This document shows positions 47,586-56,106 of a DNA stretch of 64,000 nt, piece by piece (position 1 is the stretch's first letter; each line of letters opens with the position of its first letter). The stretch comes from JAGTVG01 sp963820995 (GTDB lineage Bacteria > Bacteroidota > Bacteroidia > Cytophagales > Cyclobacteriaceae). Below the pieces are notes generated by a model that worked only from the letters and a program-made list of their open reading frames with translations, made no database searches and was not told the DNA's origin. The DNA lies in contig CAWGCL010000009.1 of the NCBI GenBank assembly GCA_963820995.1, positions 124,001 to 188,000 on the forward strand, given 5' to 3'. The position numbers and the translations under genes are program-made.

Positions 47586-48788
47586 TTAATTTAACATGAT
47601 CTGTCCGCCAGTGACAGGCAATGCCTGACCTGTCTCATATTCCTGTTCGATAAGATAGAATATCCCTTTAATAACATCCTTTGGCTGGCAACCTCGCTGC
47701 ATGGGCACTTTCCCCTCATAGAAGTTCTTAACATCTTCTATGTTCTTTGCACCTGGTACTTTGCCGGTCTTGAGGTACTGGGCAAAAAGCCCATTCTTTG
47801 GATCAGCCCATAACGGGCCCTCAAAAAAATTACCCGGACAGATTGCATTTACCTTTATGCGGTATTGAATTAGTTCCATAGCAAATGATTGTGTAAGTCC
47901 TATAGATCCAAACTTGCTTCCCGCATAGGCGAAATTTTTATTACTTCCCTGCAAGCCCGACTTGGAATTGATCTGGATGATGTCCATGAACATATTGATA
48001 TTAAAAGAATGCTGGATCTTCATAACTGCACTGCAATATTTTGAGCATATGAAAAAACCCTTGTAATTCACATCCGTTACGAAATCGAAGGTTTTTTCAT
48101 GCATTTCTTCAAGGCTTCCTGCTTTCAGCACACCAGCATTACTTATTAAAACGTCAAGGCCACCAAATTCCGAGACTGCAGTTTGAACCATGTTTTTCAC
48201 CGATATGGCATTGGTTACATCAGTCTGGACAAAAACAACATGCTTTTTGCCCTTTTCCGCATTGATTTCATCGGCCGTTTTCTTCCCTTTTTCAGGATTA
48301 TTATCTGCAATGACAATATAGCCGCCTTCATCGACAAGTTCTTCTACAATGCCTTTACCGAAACCTTGCGCTCCGCCGGTCACAATGAATATTTTATTTT
48401 GTACTCTACCTCCTCTCATTAAATCATCTTCAACTGAAATGGTACTGCCTTTCAATAACTGGTCGATATAATGATTCGCTAATTCCCAGGAATTTCCAAC
48501 ACCAAGTATGCCTGTGTTTTCCAGACAAATCAATCCCTCCTGGAAGCCACTCATTTCCTGTTCCTTAATGAAATTTTTTATGCTGACCGAGCTGTCTTTT
48601 GAGACTTTTACAAATATGCCTGACTCTCCATTTAATGCCTTTAAAAACCTTTTTTTATCGGCCACGATGGCATCAATAGTTTTGGAATTTTTAAATGAAA
48701 TAACCGGACTGGCTTTGGAATGTGTCAGTAAAGCCCGTATGGCTGGTATAATCTCTATAAGACGTTGAGATTTATTCCTCGATTTCAT
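47586..48788 (-). CDS. Sorbitol-6-phosphate dehydrogenase-like SDR with N-terminal accessory domain
   Basis: A 400-residue short-chain dehydrogenase expected to oxidise D-glucitol-6-phosphate to fructose-6-phosphate. The SDR part (about 130-400) has FIVTGGAQGFGKGIVEEL (cofactor loop), VLISNAGVLKAG, and the catalytic SKSGLQGSNKNFAYAGSKFG (Ser-Tyr-Lys). Residues 1-125 resemble the tail of a class II aldolase as in RhaD-SDR fusions (ICLENTGILGVGNSWELANH), but the aldolase catalytic region is absent. In Firmicutes this piece is a separate subunit; here it is fused. It lies between the PHP gene and the reductase gene with 12-bp gaps. Confidence 0.85.
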   Translation of the reverse strand: MKSRNKSQRLIEIIPAIRALLTHSKASPVISFKNSKTIDAIVADKKRFLKALNGESGIFVKVSKDSSVSIKNFIKEQEMSGFQEGLICLENTGILGVGNSWELANHYIDQLLKGSTISVEDDLMRGGRVQNKIFIVTGGAQGFGKGIVEELVDEGGYIVIADNNPEKGKKTADEINAEKGKKHVVFVQTDVTNAISVKNMVQTAVSEFGGLDVLISNAGVLKAGSLEEMHEKTFDFVTDVNYKGFFICSKYCSAVMKIQHSFNINMFMDIIQINSKSGLQGSNKNFAYAGSKFGSIGLTQSFAMELIQYRIKVNAICPGNFFEGPLWADPKNGLFAQYLKTGKVPGAKNIEDVKNFYEGKVPMQRGCQPKDVIKGIFYLIEQEYETGQALPVTGGQIMLN

Positions 48789-48800
48789 ACAGATATCTTT

Positions 48801-50030
48801 TTACTTTTTAATAAAATTACGAATTACCGCGTTGCCGATAGCAATAAAATCATCCTGTTTCTCTAAGCGGGGAAATCCTTCCGGAGTCAAGTAGCCTGGT
48901 TTTCCCCTGGCCACAAAATACTGGTGAGCTGCTATTACGCAACAGCTTTGATAATTTACAGCAATAAGGTCATTGTCGAGTTCTACATTATCCCTGCAGG
49001 TAACTTTTAAAGGGGCGGGATCCGGTGTATTATGTTCAGTGCCAAAAGTGATGATGAATCCCTTTTCGCTAAAGACAGAAACAAATTCTTTAACAACTGA
49101 AAAATCATTTCTTCCAGGTATCAGCTCAACCGCAAAAACGCGATTTTTTGTCAGGCTTTTAAGAAGTTCTGAAAAATCTTTTTCGAAATCGGTAAACTTG
49201 CCGGCAGCATTGTCCAGGAGCACCGGGTAGCAAGGTATACCTTGGGCACCGAGTATTATATCCTTCATTTCAGCGAGTGAAAGGAAAGCATCATTGTCTT
49301 CCTCGACAAAGGCTATTCCTCCCTTTTTTAAAAGATTGCCCCTGATCTCATTGTCCAAATCCCCCGGGACATCTATATTGACCTCACAATTCTTTCCCCC
49401 ATATAACTTTTTCAGGAATGCTTCCATGTCCTTTTGGGACTTGAAGTGTTCAGACATTTTGATCCTTACCGCTTTGGCCAGATGCCTTTCTCTGACGAGG
49501 CCCCGGGTATATTTCTCCTGGATCTCTTTAAAATCAAGACTGAATGGGGCTTTTATTTTCTTTAAATGTTTATTCAATAAAGAAACCATTTCTTCATTCT
49601 GACTCAGGCTATTTTTGGTTATTGTTTCGAGGATTTCCCGTATCGCTTCAGATATGTATACCGGAAAAGATAATCCTTTTCCACAGAAATAAATGCGACC
49701 TGGATTATTCGGATCATTTATGAGTTTACCCTTTTTCTGTTCGTCCTTCATCAGGCCCATGAATTCAATATTGAACAAAGGAAATTTCTTGTGTTCACAC
49801 GCCAGGCGGTAGAATTCATCATAGCCCTCCATTGTAATGAAATCGTTAATGCCTAGCACATCTATGCCTTCTTTATCAGCCTGGTTGAATATCTCTGTCA
49901 TATTATTAAATGCACTGAAAGAATAGGGTGTGTGGAAATGAGCATTAGCTAGCAATGGCGGATCTGCAAAAGGATTGAAATATTCCTCAAGTAAAGTTTC
50001 TTCATTGGGGAGATCTTTTAAGAGTAGCAT
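48801..50030 (-). CDS. PHP-domain phosphoesterase-like protein
   Basis: A 409-residue protein. ANAHFHTPYSFSAFNN near residues 28-43 is the PHP motif I, GINDFITMEGYDE near 59-71 and LFNIEFMGL near 84-92 provide further metal-site residues, and TFGTEHNTPDPAPLK near 328-342 is the later motif. Residues 100-280 are a helical insertion. PHP proteins hydrolyse phosphate esters with two or three metals; histidinol phosphatase and sugar-phosphate phosphatases are known. In this operon it may remove phosphate from a dead-end hexitol or ketose phosphate, which is inference. It starts 3 bp after mtlD ends. Confidence 0.78.
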   Translation of the reverse strand: MLLLKDLPNEETLLEEYFNPFADPPLLANAHFHTPYSFSAFNNMTEIFNQADKEGIDVLGINDFITMEGYDEFYRLACEHKKFPLFNIEFMGLMKDEQKKGKLINDPNNPGRIYFCGKGLSFPVYISEAIREILETITKNSLSQNEEMVSLLNKHLKKIKAPFSLDFKEIQEKYTRGLVRERHLAKAVRIKMSEHFKSQKDMEAFLKKLYGGKNCEVNIDVPGDLDNEIRGNLLKKGGIAFVEEDNDAFLSLAEMKDIILGAQGIPCYPVLLDNAAGKFTDFEKDFSELLKSLTKNRVFAVELIPGRNDFSVVKEFVSVFSEKGFIITFGTEHNTPDPAPLKVTCRDNVELDNDLIAVNYQSCCVIAAHQYFVARGKPGYLTPEGFPRLEKQDDFIAIGNAVIRNFIKK

Positions 50031-50033
50031 GCT

Positions 50034-51239
50034 TTAGTGTTTATTTAATCTTGATAAAACTTCAATATTATAATTTTTTGATAAAGTAAATACATCTGGA
50101 TGAATTAGCGGATCAAATCCGGATATATTTTCAAGAATATATTGGACGCCAGATTGTATGAAAATTTCAGCAAAACGGGCATCACCCGCATAAAGCTGAC
50201 CATTCTCATCTGTTGCCCTGAAATACATTCCATATACAAGCGCTTTCAGAATGTTAGAAAATGGCATTTTAAGATTCAAGGCCTGATGAATCGCACCCGA
50301 CAAGCGATCTTCTTTGCTGAGTTTTCGATTCAGGTCCATTCCAACCCTGAAAACGGTATCCCCAAGGCTTTTATTCTGAAACCTTGAAATCAGGTCATCA
50401 ATATGCTCTATTATATCGGTGTTCGAAAATTCTCCCGGGTATAATTTCTGCAGGATCTTCCCGGATTCTATCATTGTATTCCTTGTAACTAGCCTTACCT
50501 CTTCATCTGCAAGTACCTCATATAGGTATACCCGTTCTGGATGTTTGAGAAATCCTAAATAAGCGGCAGTAGCATGCCCCAGGTTATGAATAAATGATTT
50601 TCTGTCCACCCATGCTTTCATGTTTTCCTTTGGAGCTAAACCAGAGATTGCAGGCAGATCATTTTTGAATCCTGTTTTGTCCAGGATAAGGGTGTTGTAA
50701 GGTTCAGCAAATACTTGGGTAATATCCTTTTCAAGGTCTGCCCTTGTCATGATGGGGACCATTTTCCCAATACTGGTTTCTACCAGGCCGATGTATTTTT
50801 TGATGTAGTCTTGGGGAAGATATTTTTGCAATTGTTCTTCAAAATAAGCAGAAGCATTTCGAAGATTTTCTGCAATTATGATATCCACCGGGACATATAT
50901 TTCAACTTGCAACCTTCTTTTGATCCCTTCTGCGATAACCGGAATTATTCCATTCAGATTTTGATTCCCGACTGCTGTAGCTATATAAGACACATCTTTC
51001 AATTCACTATAGATCTTTTCAGGGTCGCTAAGATATATCCCTTTCACATTATTGATCTGCTGAATTTCATCGCCCTTGTCAGATTTAATCACTACAGGAT
51101 ATGAGCGGTTATCGTTTAAAGCATCGATCAGGTGCCGGTTTATATCCACAAATACTACCTCGTACCCACCCTGACTGAATAGCTGGCCTATGAATGACCG
51201 GCCAATTTTTCCTGCACCGAATAAAAGTATTTTCTTCAA
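50034..51239 (-). CDS. mtlD: Mannitol-1-phosphate 5-dehydrogenase-like enzyme
   Basis: Interconverts mannitol-1-phosphate and fructose-6-phosphate with NAD. A 401-residue long-chain dehydrogenase with LLFGAGKIGRSFIGQLFSQG (NAD site, residues 4-23) and RKSFIHNLGHATAAYLG near 218-234, the Lys-Asn-His catalytic set of this superfamily. The best start is a TTG at 51239 directly after the TAA of the upstream E1 gene; no ATG fits. Tagaturonate reductase-like function is possible within the superfamily, but the NAD motif and length favour MtlD. It lies in the middle of the polyol operon. Confidence 0.88.
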   Translation of the reverse strand: MKKILLFGAGKIGRSFIGQLFSQGGYEVVFVDINRHLIDALNDNRSYPVVIKSDKGDEIQQINNVKGIYLSDPEKIYSELKDVSYIATAVGNQNLNGIIPVIAEGIKRRLQVEIYVPVDIIIAENLRNASAYFEEQLQKYLPQDYIKKYIGLVETSIGKMVPIMTRADLEKDITQVFAEPYNTLILDKTGFKNDLPAISGLAPKENMKAWVDRKSFIHNLGHATAAYLGFLKHPERVYLYEVLADEEVRLVTRNTMIESGKILQKLYPGEFSNTDIIEHIDDLISRFQNKSLGDTVFRVGMDLNRKLSKEDRLSGAIHQALNLKMPFSNILKALVYGMYFRATDENGQLYAGDARFAEIFIQSGVQYILENISGFDPLIHPDVFTLSKNYNIEVLSRLNKH

Positions 51240-53705
51240 TTAAACGCCCTTTTTCGCTCTCTGGAGTTTTTCCTTGTTGCTAAGATCATGCCTTACCTTA
51301 TGGCCTTCAAGAGGCAGTATTTTCTGATGGATGGCATCCAGCATCCAGCCTTCCTGCGGGAAGAAATATTCTTCCATTTCATAAGGCGGTGTGATCCAAT
51401 TTCTAGATCCAACCACTACAGGAGGGGCATCCAGATAATCAAAAGCAAATTCAGTAATATTAGCTGCCATGTCATTTAATATAGAACCCCGTTCACATGC
51501 ATCACTTACCAGCAGTATCCGCCCTGTCTTTTTAATGGATTCAATCACCAGCTCATAGTTAAATGGTACGATACTTCTTGCATCAATTATTTCAGCTGAC
51601 AGATTGTATTCCTTTTCTAGGATATCAGCTACCTCAGTGACTTTGTATAAAGTAGCGCCAATGGATAAAATAGTGATGTCTTTTCCTGACCTCTTAATAT
51701 CAGGATCACCTAATTCTATTTCATAATACCCTTCAGGAACGCCTTCTTCATGAAATAGTTCCGGGATATCGTAAATGCGCTGACTTTCAAAAAATACAAC
51801 CGGATCGGAGCCTTGCAGGGCGGCATTCATCAATCCTTTTGCATCGTATGGGGTTGCAGGGAAAACAACTTTTAATCCCGGGATATGGGATACAATAGAT
51901 GTCCAGTCCTGGGAATGCTGGGCTCCGTACTTAGAGCCTACGGATACCCTGAGAACGACCGGCATTTTTATGTATCCTCCACTCATCGCCTGCCACTTTG
52001 AGAGCTGGTTAAATATTTCATCTCCGGCCCTGCCAAGGAAATCGCAGTACATTAGTTCCGGAATAGCGCGTCCACCACACATTCCATATCCAGTAGCTAC
52101 ACCAACTATTGCCCCTTCTGAAATGGAAGCATTGAAAAGACGGTTATATGGAAGAGCTTCTGTCAGACCCCGGTATACGGCAAAAGCACCTCCCCAGTCC
52201 CTGTTCTCCTCTCCAAAAGCGACCAGGGTGGGATCTTTGTAAAACCTGTCGAAAATGGCCTCGAAAACGCCATCGCGGAAGTTGTATGCCTTTATCTTTG
52301 GTACCGGTTTGCCATCCTTAATTCCAAATCGTTCCTTTTTGCTAATTTGTTTTACCCGGGGATTTTCTTCCTGTGGGTGATTTGTTTCCGGGGATCTGTC
52401 GTCAAATCTCTCAATGGATTTATTGGTAAACATATATTCACCGATCGCATTTGGATTATCGATCAGGTTTAACCGGGGTGATATGTCATCATTTCCAGCA
52501 AGCCTGAGGATCCTTTCGGTACGGTTGACAATGACTGATTGTACCTCTTCCAGGGTGATTTGTTCCGTAATGCCTGCATCAATCAGTTTCTTTCCATAGG
52601 CAATAATTGAATCTTCCTGGTTCCAGGCTTCGATTTCCTCTTTAGAACGGTACGATGAGGCATCGGAAGGGCTGTGCCCGCTGATCCGATAGGTTAAAGT
52701 GTCCAGCAATACCGGTCCTTTCTTTTCTTTCAGAATTTTCATCTTTCTCTCAAATGCATCGATCACTGCCAATGGATCATAGCCATCTATGCGCTCTGCA
52801 TGCATCTGCTCAGGGTTTACACCTGCTCCTATCCTTGCCAGGATATTATAACCCATCGTTTCGCCACAAGTCTGACCGCCCATACCGTATTGATTATTCA
52901 TAAAATTGAAAATCAAAGGCAAGCCCCCCTGATAATCCCCTTCCCAGAGCTGAGTATACTGGTCCATGGTAGCAAATGCCATGCCTTCCCATACAGGGCC
53001 GCAGCCCATTGAAGCGTCTCCTATATTTGCAACAACAATTCCTTTCTGCTGGTTTACCTTCTTAAACAAGGCGCCTCCAACGGAGATGTCTCCGGAGCCC
53101 CCTACAATGGCATTGTTAGGATATATCCCAAAAGGCGTGAAGAAAGCATGCATCGATCCGCCCATTCCCTTATTGAATCCATATTCCTTTCCAAATATCT
53201 CAGCCAGGGTGCCATAGAGCAGAAAATCGATGGCCAACTCCTTAACGTTTCCTTTGTGGTCTTTCTCCACGATTCTCAGGCAATCCCCGTTGAAATAGTT
53301 TTTCATGATGTCCATCAGGCGGTCATCCTCCATTTTTTCAATAACAGACAGCCCTTTGGCCAAAATCTCACCATGACTCCGGTGGGAACCAAATATATAA
53401 TCGTTCTCATCCAGGTGAAAGGCCATCCCAACGGCGGCGGCTTCCTGCCCTATGGATAAGTGTGCAGGGCCAGGATGGTTATGCTCAATCCCATTATAAG
53501 CACCAGTGGTCTTTATAAGGTTAAGCATCGATTCAAATTCCCGGATCACGGCCATGTCTCTGTAGATATTCAGGAACTGGTCTGCTGAATAGCGGATCTT
53601 TTCCTCCTGTATGCTTTTATCATACTGGTTAACCGGAATCGGATCAAAACGGATCTCGCTTTTTTTACGAACGATCTTTGGATCAATAAACTCTGATTTT
53701 GGCAT
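51240..53705 (-). CDS. 2-oxoacid dehydrogenase-like E1, alpha and beta fused, atypical
   Basis: An 821-residue TPP enzyme fusing E1 alpha (about 1-430) and E1 beta (about 475-815). The TPP motif is present (IGDASMGCGPVWEG at 228 to NN at 270-271), but the span between GD and NN is 39 residues where 25-30 is usual; a further insertion lies near 130-165. The phosphorylation-loop segment YRISGHSPSDASSYRS is conserved. The beta half has FGEENRDWGGAFAVYRGL and SISEGAIVGVATGYG. It should decarboxylate a 2-oxoacid, or cleave an acyloin as acetoin dehydrogenase does, and pass the acyl group to E2, encoded 11 bp upstream. Fused E1 is common in Bacteroidota; placement in a polyol operon is not. Confidence 0.9.
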   Translation of the reverse strand: MPKSEFIDPKIVRKKSEIRFDPIPVNQYDKSIQEEKIRYSADQFLNIYRDMAVIREFESMLNLIKTTGAYNGIEHNHPGPAHLSIGQEAAAVGMAFHLDENDYIFGSHRSHGEILAKGLSVIEKMEDDRLMDIMKNYFNGDCLRIVEKDHKGNVKELAIDFLLYGTLAEIFGKEYGFNKGMGGSMHAFFTPFGIYPNNAIVGGSGDISVGGALFKKVNQQKGIVVANIGDASMGCGPVWEGMAFATMDQYTQLWEGDYQGGLPLIFNFMNNQYGMGGQTCGETMGYNILARIGAGVNPEQMHAERIDGYDPLAVIDAFERKMKILKEKKGPVLLDTLTYRISGHSPSDASSYRSKEEIEAWNQEDSIIAYGKKLIDAGITEQITLEEVQSVIVNRTERILRLAGNDDISPRLNLIDNPNAIGEYMFTNKSIERFDDRSPETNHPQEENPRVKQISKKERFGIKDGKPVPKIKAYNFRDGVFEAIFDRFYKDPTLVAFGEENRDWGGAFAVYRGLTEALPYNRLFNASISEGAIVGVATGYGMCGGRAIPELMYCDFLGRAGDEIFNQLSKWQAMSGGYIKMPVVLRVSVGSKYGAQHSQDWTSIVSHIPGLKVVFPATPYDAKGLMNAALQGSDPVVFFESQRIYDIPELFHEEGVPEGYYEIELGDPDIKRSGKDITILSIGATLYKVTEVADILEKEYNLSAEIIDARSIVPFNYELVIESIKKTGRILLVSDACERGSILNDMAANITEFAFDYLDAPPVVVGSRNWITPPYEMEEYFFPQEGWMLDAIHQKILPLEGHKVRHDLSNKEKLQRAKKGV

Positions 53706-53716
53706 CTTATATTGCT

Positions 53717-55194
53717 TTAAATAATTTCAAAATTTTCTATTTCTTGTATTACATCCCTGAGGAAAGCCGCCGCCGGGGCACCATCGATAGCCCGGTGGTC
53801 GAAAGTCAGGGACAGGCCGATCTTTGGGATGAAACCAAAACTGCCATCTTCCAGTTGAGATGGGTGCATAGTAATTGTATTCAAACCCAGGATTGCAATC
53901 TGAGGTGGATTAAGTACGGGAGTGAACATCTCTATTCCGAAAGCACCCAGGTTTGTAATGGTAAAGGTCGCACCTGTTAGTAATTCAGGATCTATCTTTC
54001 CTGACTGGGCCTGAGCAGCCAGCTCCTTCATCTGGATGGCAAATCCTTCCAGCTTAAGGTGGTTGGCATTTTTCAGGGTAGGAACCATGAGGCCCCTTTT
54101 AGTATCCACCGCGAAACCCAGATGAATGTCACGAAAATACCTTATTGATTCTCCCAGAAAATGGACATTTACTTCAGGATGCTGTCTAAGTGCTTTAACT
54201 GTAGCGTAACATACCAGGTCATTTATCGTAATGTTAGGTTTGATCCCTTCTTCCGCTTCCTTTTTAAACCTGCTTCGTAATGATTTTATCTTACGGGCAT
54301 CTGCACTTGCATGAAGGGTAAGTTGCGCGGTGTTCTGCAAGGAGGCATGCATGTTTTCTGCAATAATGCGCCTGATATTGGATATTTTCTTATCTTCAAA
54401 TCCACCGCTTGTTATGCCAGATCTTGAATGCTTAACATCTTCAGCTATTACCTTGCCACCAGGTCCGCTTCCTTTGTAGGGCAGCTCCACATGGTTCTGG
54501 TAGGATATAGACCTTGCCAGCGGGGTTGATTTTGGAAGGTCTTTTAACTTATTAAGAATGTCCTTTTCAATTATCCTGCCTTCCGGTCCTGATCCTTTTA
54601 AGCCTGTATAGCTGACATGATGGCTTTCGGCAGCTTTTCGCGCTCTTGGCGATATTCTGGTTTCACCTGATACAGAGGTTTGATCAGCGAATTGTTGTTG
54701 CCTGGCTTACGGTTGAAGGAGTTGTTCCGGCTTGTTGAGACAGAAGACTTGTCATCTACCATAATTTTTGTCCCAGTCACAGCACCAGTTTCGCTCATTT
54801 CTATGACCTTTCCAGTCCCGGCTCCTATATTTTCGCTCCCTGCCCCGGCACCTGTTTTTTCTATCCCTGCTTTTGCCGTAATCATTTCCGCCTCAGTCCC
54901 GGTTCCCGCTTCTCCGACCTCTGCATTTTCCGGCCTGAATTGGTCGATCACTTCACCCGGTTGTCCAATGACCCCAATATTTTCCAGTACCTGGATGGCA
55001 TCACCCGGTTCAGCAAAAATCTCCAGCAATATCCCATCTTCCGGTGATTCTCCTTCAAAGGCAGCTTTATCTGTTTCGTAGGCAAATAAAAGATCACCTT
55101 TTTTAACTTCATCACCAGTCTTTACATACCATTCACTGAAGATGCAACTTTCGACCGACTGGCCCTGGCGCGGCATTATTACAGGTGTAGCCAT
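53717..55194 (-). CDS. Dihydrolipoyl acyltransferase E2, two PSBD units, one frame break
   Basis: The E2 core of the E1 partner. Residues 1-80 form a lipoyl domain with Lys 43 in YETDKAAFEG. A glycine/alanine-rich linker follows (GAGAGSENIGAGTGK). The frame then changes near 54650-54664 (one base missing) to a peripheral subunit-binding domain (ISPRARKAAESHHVSYTGLK; GSGPEGRIIEKDI) and a second one (TPLARSISYQNHVELPYKGS; GPGGKVIAEDV). The catalytic domain ends LTFDHRAIDGAPAAAFL (HxxxDG). Tandem subunit-binding domains are unusual. First gene of the operon; operator 1 lies 20-33 bases upstream of its ATG. No E3 gene is nearby. Confidence 0.85.
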
Positions 55195-55213
55195 TATTCT
55201 TTATTTATTTTTA

Positions 55214-55227
55214 CTTGTATATACAAG
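55214..55227. promoter_or_regulatory. GntR-type operator 1 (operon side)
   Basis: CTTGTATATACAAG, a perfect 14-base palindrome, 20 bases upstream of the E2 ATG on the minus strand. Palindromes of this TTGTA-type are typical operators for HutC/UTRA GntR regulators. A second near-identical copy lies 73 bases away, centre to centre. Confidence 0.75.
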
Positions 55228-55285
55228 CTATTATAAAAACACAAAAAATCCTTAAAAATTATGTTTTGTAAAATAAATTTATTTA

Positions 55286-55301
55286 ACTTGTAATTACAAG
55301 T
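55286..55301. promoter_or_regulatory. GntR-type operator 2 (regulator side)
   Basis: ACTTGTAATTACAAGT, a perfect 16-base palindrome differing from operator 1 only in the two central bases. It ends 41 bases before the GntR ATG, well placed for autoregulation. Confidence 0.75.
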
Positions 55302-55341
55302 AATTCTTCAAAATTTAAAAATAAAATATAAAAAAAATATT

Positions 55342-56055
55342 ATGGCGGAAGGTGGTCTTCCTCAACACAAGAGATTATACGAGTTGCTGAGAACACATAT
55401 CATAAGTGGGTTGTATAAAGAGGGCGATCTTTTGCCTTCTGAAAATGAGATGTGTGCCCTGCATCATGTAACGAGACCGACCGTACGCCAGGCTTTAGCA
55501 CAACTTGTGAGCGATGGATATATCAAGAAACATCAGGGAAAGGGAAGTATAGTCAGGGCCTTGCCCAAAGGAATTGGAATATTATCCATACATGGAACCA
55601 CTAGTGGGGTAGGGCCACATAATCTGCAAACAAGAACTATCTCAAAGCCATTGATCTCAGCATGGCCGGATAATTTCTTTTTTGACCTGAATAAGAGAGA
55701 ACTTGAAGTCGGGTGCATAAAATTAGAGCGGCAACGGATCGTTGATGGAAATGCTGTTTTATATGAGATCAGTTATCTCCCTAATATCTATATTCCCCGG
55801 TTCATACAGAAATCATTTGAAAATAAGTCCCTGTTTGAAGTATTAAGGACATCATATCAGATCAAAGTCCTTGGTGGTAATCAGCGGATCATGGCAAGGA
55901 ATGCTACCAGGCAGCTTAGCGAATACCTTAATGTAAAGGAAGGATCAGCCATTTTATGTTTGCAAAGAATACTTGAAACAAATAAGGTAGATTTCAGATA
56001 TTTTTCAGAAATTTACTGCAATACGACTGATTTTTTTCTTGAAGGAACTTTTTAA
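55342..56055 (+). CDS. GntR family (HutC/UTRA) transcriptional regulator
   Basis: A 237-residue repressor-like protein. The N-terminal winged helix (residues 8-75) has YELLRTHIISGLYKEGDLLP and TRPTVRQALAQLVSDGYIKK, then HQGKGSIV, typical of GntR proteins. The C-terminal UTRA domain (95-235) binds the effector, often a sugar phosphate. It is divergent from the eight-gene operon across a 147-bp gap holding two matching palindromes, so it very probably controls both sides. A glycosidase-like lipoprotein gene follows 51 bp downstream on the same strand and may be co-transcribed. Confidence 0.92.
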   Translation: MAEGGLPQHKRLYELLRTHIISGLYKEGDLLPSENEMCALHHVTRPTVRQALAQLVSDGYIKKHQGKGSIVRALPKGIGILSIHGTTSGVGPHNLQTRTISKPLISAWPDNFFFDLNKRELEVGCIKLERQRIVDGNAVLYEISYLPNIYIPRFIQKSFENKSLFEVLRTSYQIKVLGGNQRIMARNATRQLSEYLNVKEGSAILCLQRILETNKVDFRYFSEIYCNTTDFFLEGTF

Positions 56056-56106
56056 TCAAGATTCTTAATTCATTGAACTTCTAATAATTTTTATATAAAA
56101 AATACT

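Noticed and set aside
54680..55081. 133-codon plus-strand frame opposite the E2 linker
   Set aside because: It is a low-complexity mirror of the Gly/Ala-rich linker with no start context and no similarity.
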